From Pontibacter russatus (GTDB taxonomy: Bacteria > Bacteroidota > Bacteroidia > Cytophagales > Hymenobacteraceae): a stretch of DNA of 64,000 nt. The stretch's first letter is position 1; each line of letters opens with the position of its first letter. The translations under genes were made by a program, and so were the position numbers. The notes under the pieces are model-generated. The model was not told where the DNA came from and made no database searches. It saw only the letters and a program-made list of their open reading frames with translations. The stretch covers positions 1,736,001-1,800,000 of the forward strand of contig NZ_CP047984.1 in NCBI RefSeq assembly GCF_009931655.1, given 5' to 3'. Of this stretch, positions 55,033 to 63,347 are shown in pieces.

Positions 55033-56208
55033 TTACACTTTGATATATACCCGCTTCTTGTCCATCCAGTACCCGATCAGCCACAGCAGCAGCATATACG
55101 ACACGGCAAAGAGCAGCGAGGCGTTGTTGCCGGCCAGCCACGACAGGTACAGGTTATCATATAGCCACCCCCTCAGGCTCGTGTCTCCCACCGGAATCAG
55201 GCCCAGCAACTCGATTATAATGCCTGACAGGGCATATATAAACAGCGGGTTCCGGCCGAACACCTCGAAGAAATAAGTCCAGCCTTTGTAGTTGGCCACT
55301 TCAATCACCAGCATCAGCACGGCCAGCACCAGCAGGTCCAGGCCAATGGTATAGACTACGTATGAGCTCGTCCAGATAGGCTTGTTGATGGGGAAATAGA
55401 CATCCCAGACGAGCGCCACCACAATACATACCGCCGCCGACAAGGCCAGCTTGAACACCGTGCCCATGTTGTTGCCGTTCCGCTGTATATATAAACCCGC
55501 CAGAAAGCCTCCGATGACGTTTACGATGGCAGGAAGCGTGCTCAGCAGCCCCTCCGGATCGAACGGAATGCCGTAGCCCCCATACAGATTGTCGGTGGGT
55601 ATCAGCAACAGGTCGAACTTGAGGGCGGCGTTGCCTTCTAGGCTGTAAGGGTCGGGCTGGTCTCCGAAGAAATACATCATGGCCCAGTAGGCAAGCAAAG
55701 CAATGGCGCTGAAAACGATGGCGCCCTTCACCTTCAGGTAATGCACCACCAGCGCCGCAATGCCGTAGCACAATGCAATGCGCTGCAGCACACCCATTAT
55801 CCGGATATCGGAGAAATCAATCAGCGCCAGCCCGCCGGTGTCGGTGCGGGAGACGAAGGGGAAAGCGTTCAGGAAAAGGCCGATCAGGAAAATCAGGGCC
55901 GTTCTGGTGAACACCTTCCTGAGGAAAGCGCCGTCGCCCTGCCTCTCAAACTTGCGCATGCTGAAGCTCATGGCGTTGCCCACCACAAACAGGAAGGTCG
56001 GGAAAACCAGGTCAGTGACGGTGAACCCGTGCCAGGCCGCGTGCCGGAAAGGCGCGTATACATTTTGCCAGCTTCCGGGCGTGTTCACCACTATCATCAG
56101 GGCAATCGTCATGCCCCGCAGCACGTCCAGCGACAGGTAGCGCTGCCGCGTCGCGGGCTTCAGAAGGCCATCCGGGGAAACGGCCTGCGCAGTAAAGAGT
56201 TTATTCAT
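55033..56208 (-). CDS. HGSNAT-like transmembrane acyltransferase (DUF5009)
   Basis: A 391-residue, ~11-helix membrane protein. The opening RYLSLDVLRGMTIALMIVVN TPG, then HAAWHGFTVTDLVFPTFLFV and VGNAMSFSMRKF are typical of bacterial heparan-alpha-glucosaminide N-acetyltransferase relatives, which in animals pass an acetyl group from cytosolic acetyl-CoA to a sugar amine on the other side of the membrane (catalytic His in the HGF region). It lies 57 bases after the creatininase gene and 52 before the deacetylase, so an operon is likely. Confidence 0.87.
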   Translation of the reverse strand: MNKLFTAQAVSPDGLLKPATRQRYLSLDVLRGMTIALMIVVNTPGSWQNVYAPFRHAAWHGFTVTDLVFPTFLFVVGNAMSFSMRKFERQGDGAFLRKVFTRTALIFLIGLFLNAFPFVSRTDTGGLALIDFSDIRIMGVLQRIALCYGIAALVVHYLKVKGAIVFSAIALLAYWAMMYFFGDQPDPYSLEGNAALKFDLLLIPTDNLYGGYGIPFDPEGLLSTLPAIVNVIGGFLAGLYIQRNGNNMGTVFKLALSAAVCIVVALVWDVYFPINKPIWTSSYVVYTIGLDLLVLAVLMLVIEVANYKGWTYFFEVFGRNPLFIYALSGIIIELLGLIPVGDTSLRGWLYDNLYLSWLAGNNASLLFAVSYMLLLWLIGYWMDKKRVYIKV

Positions 56209-56265
56209 ATAGAGGCATTTTAGGAATCAGTTTATAGATACAGTCGCCTTACAACGAAGCGGGTC

Positions 56266-57141
56266 TTATTTTCCGCCGAGCTTGTCCACTTTATCAAAGT
56301 ACTCTTTCTGGAGTTGCAGCGTCCTAGTGTCTGCTTTCACGGCTTTCAGCGCTTTCGTCAGGGCCTCCACTTTGTTCTCTGTCAGCAGTTTACCAAGTTC
56401 TTTCGAGGCTTTTGCCCCTTCTCCCGCGTAGTGGTTCGGGTAGCTGGCGTACCACCAGATGCCGGTATACAGATTCGGAAGGTCCGCCATGCGCTTCAGG
56501 TTCTCGCCCGATTCCTGCGTGGCCCGCTCCTGCTTCACCAGGTCGGGGCGCAGGTACAGCAGCGAGGAGGTCTCGTTCTCGCCCGCGTGCTGGTCGCCCG
56601 CCGGGTCAGACTTGCGTACTTTTTTCACTTTCTCGGCGAAAGCCTGGTCCTGCACCGGATCGAAGAAGTACACGGCATAGTCCTTCGGGTTCTCCAGCTG
56701 CGACTGCACAAAATAGCGCAGCAGTTGCGGGTTGCCGCCGTGGCCGTTCACAATCACAATCTTGTTGAAGCCGTTACGCGCTATCTCCTCCACCGTGGCG
56801 TGCAGCAGGTCCCACACCAGCTCGCTTGGCAGCGCAAAAGTGCCCGGCTGGTGCTGGGCCTCATATACCTGGCCGTAGAAAAAATCGGGGAATACCACGG
56901 CGTACTCGTTTTTGGCGGCGCGCGCCGACCACTCCCGCACATGGATCAGGTCGGAGCCGAGGGGGGCGTGCATGCCGTGCTTTTCCAGGATACCGATGGG
57001 CAGGATGCAGGTGCGATTCGATTTCTCCAGCGCCTTGGGCCAGTCGCTGGCGGTCAGCTCGTCCCAGCGCGCAGGAAGCTCCTGTGCCACCGTACTGCCC
57101 GCCAACAGCAGCAATATGAATAAGAGTCTAAGTGATAGCAT
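56266..57141 (-). CDS. Exported creatininase-family amidohydrolase
   Basis: A 291-residue protein with a signal peptide (MLSLRLLFILLLLAGSTVAQ). Metal ligands of the creatininase fold are visible: PIGILEKHGMHAPLGSDLIH (Glu, His, Asp), KIVIVNGHGGNPQLLRYF and DQHAGENETSSLLYLRP. Family members open ring amides or cleave formamides; the substrate is unknown, and export makes a glycan- or amide-decorated substrate likely. It is the first gene of the leftward operon and diverges from a second creatininase at 57422. Confidence 0.88.
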   Translation of the reverse strand: MLSLRLLFILLLLAGSTVAQELPARWDELTASDWPKALEKSNRTCILPIGILEKHGMHAPLGSDLIHVREWSARAAKNEYAVVFPDFFYGQVYEAQHQPGTFALPSELVWDLLHATVEEIARNGFNKIVIVNGHGGNPQLLRYFVQSQLENPKDYAVYFFDPVQDQAFAEKVKKVRKSDPAGDQHAGENETSSLLYLRPDLVKQERATQESGENLKRMADLPNLYTGIWWYASYPNHYAGEGAKASKELGKLLTENKVEALTKALKAVKADTRTLQLQKEYFDKVDKLGGK

Positions 57142-57421
57142 ATATAAAAGGATGAAGTGTAAATATTTCTGTTATACCATAGTCAATATAAGAATTTTAA
57201 AGTTTTCCCAACACCGTTTCCATATATTTTTAATGAAGCTATGATATAATTATTTCACATTGCCCTTTTATATATTAGGGAATACAACTATGTTCACCTG
57301 CACCTGTCTGGCAGTATGCCCGTAACAGGAACAGGCCCTTGTACCGTAGGGCTATTATACGCTATGCCGATCAGGGCTGTGGTGGCGACTAATCCGCGTT
57401 AAATCATATATAACCTACCTT

Positions 57422-58183
57422 ATGAGACCATATATATTAGCAGAGACGAACTGGAAAGACATTAAAGACCGGCAGTTTGAGGTGGCCGTGCTGCCCTGGG
57501 CCGCCACCGAGGCGCACAACTACCACCTGCCTTACGCCACCGATATCATCGAAGCCGACCACATTGCCGCCGAGTCCGCCCGCAAGGCATGGGAGGCAGG
57601 CGCCAAAGTGATTGTGCTGCCCACCATCCCCTTCGGCGTGAACACGGGGCAGACGGATATTTTGCTGGATATAAACATGAGCCCAAGCACCCAGGCGGCG
57701 GTGCTGAATGATGTGCTGGAAGTGCTGAACCGGCAGGGCATCCGCAAACTGCTTTTGCTGAACAGCCACGGCGGCAACGACTTCAAGATGATGATCCGGG
57801 AACTGGGGCTGAAGTATCCTAATATGTTTATCTCGAGCTGCAACTGGTTTCAGGCCATGAACAAGCCCGAGTTCTTCGAGCACCCCGGCGACCACGCCGA
57901 CGAGATGGAAACTAGCCTGATTCTGCACCTGCGCCCCGACCTGGTGCGTCCGCTGGAGGAAGCCGGCGAAGGCCGCGCCAGGAAACCGAAAATAAAAGCC
58001 TATACCGAAGGCTGGGCCTGGGCCGAGCGGAAATGGTCGCAGGTGACGGAAGACACCGGCGTGGGCAACCCCAAAAAGGCCACCAAGGAGAAAGGCGCCC
58101 GCTTTTTCGAAGCCGTTACCGACAAACTAGGCAACCTGATGAAGGACTTGGCCAAAGCTGATCTGGACGACCTGTACGAGTAA
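57422..58183 (+). CDS. Cytoplasmic creatininase-family amidohydrolase
   Basis: A 253-residue protein without a signal peptide. The ligands are AVLPWAATEAHNYHLPYATD IIEADHIA, LLLLNSHGGNDFKMMIREL and HPGDHADEMETSLILHLRPD. The middle histidine-rich motif matches the partner at 56266 but overall similarity is limited, so these are distant paralogues, one exported and one cytoplasmic. The divergent arrangement with a 280-base shared region suggests common control. A strong terminator follows. Confidence 0.88.
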   Translation: MRPYILAETNWKDIKDRQFEVAVLPWAATEAHNYHLPYATDIIEADHIAAESARKAWEAGAKVIVLPTIPFGVNTGQTDILLDINMSPSTQAAVLNDVLEVLNRQGIRKLLLLNSHGGNDFKMMIRELGLKYPNMFISSCNWFQAMNKPEFFEHPGDHADEMETSLILHLRPDLVRPLEEAGEGRARKPKIKAYTEGWAWAERKWSQVTEDTGVGNPKKATKEKGARFFEAVTDKLGNLMKDLAKADLDDLYE

Positions 58184-58186
58184 TGC

Positions 58187-58230
58187 AAAACAGCCGCCTG
58201 CTCCATATATGGGAAAGCAGGCGGCTGTTT
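58187..58230. terminator. Bidirectional terminator
   Basis: Arms AAAACAGCCGCCTGCT and AGCAGGCGGCTGTTT with A and T runs on both sides, between convergent genes ending at 58183 and 58251. Confidence 0.9.
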
Positions 58231-58250
58231 ATATGTGCGTTATATATAGC

Positions 58251-58820
58251 CTAAAGCACTTTCAGGATTTCTTCGATGGGCGTTTCCCCGATAAAGGACT
58301 TCACCAGCCGCCCTTCCGGCGAATACACAAAAAGGGAAGGCGTCTCTATGGGCCCCACCTCGTTCAGGATGTCGTTGATGGTCGTCTGGGCGAAATACAC
58401 GTCGCGCTGGTCTGCCAGTTTATACGTCTGCGCAAACTGGTCCAACTGTGGCAGGCTGGCATCCGAAATGAAGTAAATCTGATAATCATCGAAGGCGGCT
58501 ATATTTTCGCGAATCTGGGCTGCCTCCCGCTGGCAGTGGTCGCAGTCCGGCTGAAACAGCACTAAAACGGTGCTCCCTTCCAGTTCGTTCACCATTAACT
58601 TGTTGCCATCCAGGGTGGTGAGGGGGAGCTTGGGCAGCTCGTTGGGGGCGGCCGCCACAGGTGCCGCTGCCGACTGCACAGCAGGCGCTGTGGTTGTGCT
58701 TCCGGTAGCTGGCTCAGCAACCTCTTCATTCGAATTGATTACCAAATCAGCCAAAAACACCGCCAAAAGTACGGCAATGGTAACCGTTAAAAGTATTATT
58801 CCTTTTTTCATATCCATCAT
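58251..58820 (-). CDS. Membrane-anchored thioredoxin-like protein
   Basis: A 189-residue protein started at the ATG complementary to 58818-58820 (MMDMKKGIILLTVTIAVLLA); the frame continues 40 codons upstream without support. One N-terminal helix anchors it, an Ala/Thr-rich spacer follows (~25-60), then a TlpA/AhpC-TSA-like fold with the redox pair in FQPDCDHCQREA. TPSLFVYSPEG includes the cis-proline site. It probably works as a periplasmic disulfide reductase or peroxidase partner. Confidence 0.88.
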   Translation of the reverse strand: MMDMKKGIILLTVTIAVLLAVFLADLVINSNEEVAEPATGSTTTAPAVQSAAAPVAAAPNELPKLPLTTLDGNKLMVNELEGSTVLVLFQPDCDHCQREAAQIRENIAAFDDYQIYFISDASLPQLDQFAQTYKLADQRDVYFAQTTINDILNEVGPIETPSLFVYSPEGRLVKSFIGETPIEEILKVL

Positions 58821-59093
58821 ATCACTGCCCGTTAACCTGCCCCACAACTGTTTACACCAGTGGCCCCACGTTGCCCATAACAGCCACGCGGCCACGCTTG
58901 TTCTGCGCACGCCCCTTGCATGGGAATGCACGAAAGGCATTTTTTACAAATGGCTCCTCAATATAGGAAGCAAATTTGTAGCAAATTTGAATTTAGCCCT
59001 CATCCTGGCGCGACATGCACATATATTTAGGGGCTGGAGCGAAAATCACTGCAAAAGCTTCTCCCGCCTCCGTTTCGCTCCCCTGCCACCATC

Positions 59094-59212
59094 AGCAAAA
59101 GGACACAAGCACCAGTACACAAGACTTTTTTATCTATATCTACCTGATATACAGCAGAAAAATGCATGAAATGCTGTATGGATAGGGCAAGTTAATTTTG
59201 TCCGGGTACTTA
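59094..59212. repeat. MITE-like element with TAAGTAnnnGGACA ends, copy C
   Basis: Left end AGCAAAAGGACACAAG; right end read inverted ATAAGTACCCGGACAAAATT. The interior carries ACACAAGACTTTTTTAT as in copy A and GTTAATTTTGTCCGGGTACT as in copy B. It is 119 bases long. The rest of the 58821-59324 gap has no gene. Confidence 0.66.
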
Positions 59213-59253
59213 TCTTATGATACACCAGTGGATGCTCTCCTGGAAGTAAAAGG

Positions 59254-59307
59254 TTATATATAAGCAAAGGGCTCCACGCCAATATGGGAGCCCCTGCCTT
59301 ATATATA
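59254..59307 (-). terminator. Terminator of the 1128-residue lipoprotein gene
   Basis: Core arms AGGGCTCC (59268) and GGAGCCCCT (ending 59295) extend outward as TATATAAG...CTTATATA, an unusual TATATA-tipped hairpin, 18 bases past the stop. Confidence 0.65.
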
Positions 59308-59324
59308 GGAACAAACTGGGCTGA

Positions 59325-62300
59325 TTACTCTACAGCCATGCCTGCCCCGGTTCCGTTGTCGAAGTAAATCCAGTCCAGCGCCAGAAAGCTTCTGTCTTTC
59401 GCCTCCTCGCTGCGGAACACAAAGAACAGTTCGTTGGGGCCTCCCGGAGCGGCCTGCACCGGTGCCGAAACAGTGCGCAAACTTCTCCCCCCACTGTTGC
59501 CAGTGGCTGGTGTTACGGTGGCGGTACTCACCATTTTACCCGTCGGAGAGCCCACACGCACCTCAATTGTGCCGCCTGCCTTGCCCGAGGCCAGGTTAAA
59601 GGTCAGTTGTTTGATGCCCGTCAGGTCGATGTTCCGGAAGCCTATATAGGAGCCGTCTTTGATATCGCTCACCATCGAAGGGCCATCGCCGTGCGGTTGC
59701 TGCCGCCCTACGCTGCGGAACGAGTCGAAGTCCTCGGCCTGCACCCTGGGGTGGCGCAGCAGCACGACCTCGCGGCCCGTGAGCGGGCCGGTGATTTTAC
59801 TGCCACTGTCGGTGTAGCTGGCCGATATGATATAGGTTCCAGCTTCGCCTTTGCCTTTATGTTCATCCAGGGCATAGGTGCCCGCCAGCGGCAGGCTGCC
59901 TTGCCCGGCATCGGCCAGCGACAGGATATACTCCACCATGGCGGTTGCTTCCTCCAGGCTATGTTGCGGGTGCGCCGCCATCACGTTTTTGCCCCAGTTG
60001 CCGTTACCGCCCGAAATTATCTTCTTCGCCAGCATCGGCAACGCGGCGTCGTTCTCTTTGTAGCGCACCGCTACTTCCTTATAGCTCGGCCCTATCGACT
60101 TGTCGGCCACCGCGTGGCAGGATTTGCAGTCGCTCTCCGCGATCAGGGTTTTGCCCCGCAGGAACTTTATTGAACCGGCCTCTGCATTCTGGCTGTTGGA
60201 ACTCAGCAAGGCAAGGTCTTTGCCTTCCGAAAGATAGTCAACCGCGAAATTTACCTGGTCTGCTGCAATGCCGCTGTTCAGCTGGCCATCTTCCTTATCA
60301 CGCACGCTTACCTTGTAATCCAGCTTCCTGTCGTCGAAGTAGAAGCTTCTGTTGCCGGCAAACGCCACTTGCACCTCCGGCATCTCGTTGCCCACCCGGA
60401 TCTCCACTTCGGCTGTTGCCTTGTCGCCTCCCTTGTCTGTCACGGTGAGTTTGGGCCTATACACGCCCGGCTTGCTGTAGGTGAAAACCGGGGCTACTTC
60501 CGTAGACTTCTCCCCCGCCCCGGATTCCCAGGCGTAGGTCAGTTCGTCTTCCTTGTCGTAATCAAAGGACTGCTCCGCAGAAAGCTTCGTTTTGAAAGGG
60601 GCGGCGCCCACTGTCTTCTCCGCCTCTATCTGGGCAATCGGCTGCCGGTTGCCCTCCGCATACTCAATGCGCACGAGCGTGGCATCGGGGTTGCGGGCAA
60701 AGTAATTGGCCCCGTACTGCAGCACGTACATGGCCCCGTCCGGACCGAACTTCACATCAATCGGGTGCGCAAACTCCTGGCTCTCCAGGAAAGGCTCGAT
60801 CTTCTGCAGATTCCCTTCCTCGTCGAAGGTGAGCACTTTCATCCAGTCGCGCGCCCACTCAAAGATGAACATCTTGTTGTTATAGTACTCCGGGAAACGG
60901 TACCGCGACTTCTCGTAATCGTCGACGTATAAGAAGGGCCCGGCCATCGCCGAGCGGGAGCCGGTGCCCAGCATCGGGAATTCCGCAGACTCCCCATAGG
61001 GGTACCAGATCATGGCTTTGCGGGCAGCAGGCAACTCGCGGGCACCATCGTTGTTCGGCGACTCGTTGACTGGTCGCTCCGGATCAAACTTAGGGCCTAT
61101 CTCATTCGTGGCAAAGTTGAAATCGGCGTAGGCTTTGTTGTCTCCCACAAAGTAGGGCCAGCCGTAGTTGCCCGCGGTGCGGGCCTGGTTCCACTCGTCC
61201 TGGCTCAGCGGCCCCCGCTCGTTGGCAACACCGCCATCCGGGCCCACATCCCCCCAGTACACATAACCGCGCTTGTCCACTATTACGCGGTACGGGTTGC
61301 GGGCACCCATCACATATATCTCAGGCCGCCCCTTCGAGCCGTCTTTCGGAAACAAATTTCCGTCTGGAATGGTGTAGGTGCCGTCCGGGTTTAGTTTGAT
61401 GCGCAGGATTTTGCCGCGCAGGTCGTGGGTGTTGCCGGATGATTTCTGCGCATCAAAAGGTGCCCGGCCCGGGCGCTCGTCAATCGGCGTAAAGCCATCC
61501 GACTCCTTGGAACTGGTGTTGTCGCCGGTGGTCAGGTACAGCAGGCCGTCCGGCCCGAAGTAAACGTTACCCGCAGAGTGGCAGCAGGTCTCGCGCTGCA
61601 CAGGCACCTGCAGCACCACTTTCTCCGAATTCATGATCAGGCTGTCTCCGCCCTGCAGCTTAAACCGGGAGAGGTTCTGCACCGCTTCGCCGCCCTTTGG
61701 CGAGTAGTAGAGGTATATATAATTGTTGGTTTCAAACTCCGGGTCCAGTTCCAGGCCGAGCAGGCCGTCTTCGTAATTTCCTTCGGTGTTCACCTCCAGT
61801 TTGGCCAGCACCCTTGTTTCTTTCTTCTCCGGGTCATATAGCTTCACGCTGCCCAGGCGCTCCACGAACAGCACGCGCCCGTCGTGCAGGATTTCCATTT
61901 CGATCGGCTCGTGCAGGTACGTGTCCAGCACCACCTGCTGGAAGCGGTTGTCTTCCGGCACCTGCACCGTAGTTGCTTTTTCGTAATCGAGCCCCGGCCC
62001 CTCCAGGGTGTAGCGGATACCCCCGAGCAGGTGCTGCAGGAAGTCCTGGTTCTGGTAGCTTTCGGCGGTGCCGCCCGCCGCCGTGTAAAACATGCGCCCG
62101 CCGTCATACTCCCGGTACCACGAAACGGGTGTGTTCTGTGCCTGCACCAACACCTTCGCCCCGGGGCTCAGGTTCTCCATCTGGCGGAGGGCATCCTGCT
62201 GCTTCCAGCTTTGCTGCAGCCCTTCGGTCAGGTCCTTCTCCTCTCCCACCACCTGCATCGCCACCTCTGTTACCTGCAGCAGACTGTCCGGCTGCGGTAT

Positions 62301-62711
62301 ATAGGCAGCGCCCAGCAGGCTGTTGTACCAGGGCCACTGGTATCGCGAACTACCGGCGGCATGCACGCCCACCAGGCCGCCGCCCGCCTGCACGAAGCGC
62401 TCTACTTCATTCTGCTGCCGCGTGTTCAGCACGTCCTGCGAGGTGTTTAGAAAAACCACCGCCCCGTACTGCCTCAGCGAGTCCTCCGTAAAATAGGCGG
62501 GGTTGGTGGTGGTGTCTGCGACAATTTCGTTTGCTGAAGCGTAAGCCGCGAGGGCTTTCATGCCTTCACCGGAGACCTGCTGCCCTGTGGTGTTTTTGGA
62601 GAAGATCAGTATCCTGTTCTCCTTTTCGCCGGAGCAGCCCCACAGAAAAGTGAGCAGCACAGCGTAGAGGGCGTACCTGAATATTTCTTTAGGGTGGTGT
62701 TCTACCAACAT
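59325..62711 (-). CDS. ThuA / sugar dehydrogenase / PKD / cytochrome c / CBM multidomain lipoprotein
   Basis: A 1128-residue lipoprotein (FLWGCSGEK lipobox). Order: ThuA-like domain (~30-240, GAVVFLNTSQDVLNTRQQNE, GGGLVGVHAAGSSRYQWPWY), a PQQ-type glucose/sorbosone dehydrogenase six-bladed propeller (~255-690, MEILHDGRVLFVERLGSVKL, EDGLLGLELDPEF, MGARNPYRVIVDKRGYVYWG), a PKD domain (~700-785), a haem c domain with CKSCH near residue 860, and a C-terminal CBM6-like domain (~990-1125, RVQAEDFDSF, FVFRSEEAKDRSFLALDW IYF). It probably oxidises surface-bound sugar and passes electrons to the haem. It is followed by a terminator. Confidence 0.92.
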   Translation of the reverse strand: MLVEHHPKEIFRYALYAVLLTFLWGCSGEKENRILIFSKNTTGQQVSGEGMKALAAYASANEIVADTTTNPAYFTEDSLRQYGAVVFLNTSQDVLNTRQQNEVERFVQAGGGLVGVHAAGSSRYQWPWYNSLLGAAYIPQPDSLLQVTEVAMQVVGEEKDLTEGLQQSWKQQDALRQMENLSPGAKVLVQAQNTPVSWYREYDGGRMFYTAAGGTAESYQNQDFLQHLLGGIRYTLEGPGLDYEKATTVQVPEDNRFQQVVLDTYLHEPIEMEILHDGRVLFVERLGSVKLYDPEKKETRVLAKLEVNTEGNYEDGLLGLELDPEFETNNYIYLYYSPKGGEAVQNLSRFKLQGGDSLIMNSEKVVLQVPVQRETCCHSAGNVYFGPDGLLYLTTGDNTSSKESDGFTPIDERPGRAPFDAQKSSGNTHDLRGKILRIKLNPDGTYTIPDGNLFPKDGSKGRPEIYVMGARNPYRVIVDKRGYVYWGDVGPDGGVANERGPLSQDEWNQARTAGNYGWPYFVGDNKAYADFNFATNEIGPKFDPERPVNESPNNDGARELPAARKAMIWYPYGESAEFPMLGTGSRSAMAGPFLYVDDYEKSRYRFPEYYNNKMFIFEWARDWMKVLTFDEEGNLQKIEPFLESQEFAHPIDVKFGPDGAMYVLQYGANYFARNPDATLVRIEYAEGNRQPIAQIEAEKTVGAAPFKTKLSAEQSFDYDKEDELTYAWESGAGEKSTEVAPVFTYSKPGVYRPKLTVTDKGGDKATAEVEIRVGNEMPEVQVAFAGNRSFYFDDRKLDYKVSVRDKEDGQLNSGIAADQVNFAVDYLSEGKDLALLSSNSQNAEAGSIKFLRGKTLIAESDCKSCHAVADKSIGPSYKEVAVRYKENDAALPMLAKKIISGGNGNWGKNVMAAHPQHSLEEATAMVEYILSLADAGQGSLPLAGTYALDEHKGKGEAGTYIISASYTDSGSKITGPLTGREVVLLRHPRVQAEDFDSFRSVGRQQPHGDGPSMVSDIKDGSYIGFRNIDLTGIKQLTFNLASGKAGGTIEVRVGSPTGKMVSTATVTPATGNSGGRSLRTVSAPVQAAPGGPNELFFVFRSEEAKDRSFLALDWIYFDNGTGAGMAVE

Positions 62712-62833
62712 ATAGGTTAGGATTATTTCAAAACAGCTCTCAATTTACGTACTTCATGTTTATCCGGCAAATGAGGCGCCCCGTGTCTGATGTCATACCT
62801 TTGGTATCTGCAGGAGCGGTTTACACTCCTTAC

Positions 62834-63141
62834 TTAAACCTCTAATAGTTTTTGCGCATAAATGCTGTGCAATTACTTTCAAACCACCCCTGCCCCTCCT
62901 TATCCAAGGAGGGAGTCTGCATATGCTTTCTCCTACTTTGAGGACTACAGTTGAAGATATAGCTATTAAAGAAGACATAGCTATTAAAAAAACACTTCTT
63001 ATATACCCATATATCCAGCTGTCTGCTAAGAGGAAGGTAAAAGAAATAGTAAGGAAAACTCCCCTCTTTGGATAAGGAGGGGCAGGGGTGGTTGGACAGA
63101 TAGGCAGTACCCATTTGATAGTGATATTAAACCTCTAATAG
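62834..63141. repeat. Inverted-repeat element flanked by 15-base direct repeats
   Basis: TTAAACCTCTAATAG occurs at 62834-62848 and 63127-63141. Between them lie 35/36-base inverted repeats, AACCACCCCTGCCCCTCCTT at 62882-62916 and its complement at 63058-63093, around an AT-rich centre that itself contains two direct copies of CATAGCTATTAAA-type sequence. It looks like a non-autonomous mobile element. No gene occurs in 62712-63347. Confidence 0.7.
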
Positions 63142-63347
63142 GATAGGCTCACTTAGCTATCAATTGAAATTATAGGTAAAAGTTCGGAACGCAGTTTTAC
63201 TGTATGTTTCCTTAAAGAAATGATAAGGAAGTATCATAATTGCACCTATAGAACCAGTTCGTAATGCATTGCTGCAGGATATACTTCACAGCGAATCCTG
63301 GTATATATGCCTTTGATGACAAGTATTTGCAACGCCCGCCTACTTCC

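Noticed and set aside
62882-63093. Possible CRISPR-like repeat arrangement
   Set aside because: Only one inverted pair, no regularly spaced direct repeats, no cas genes in the window.
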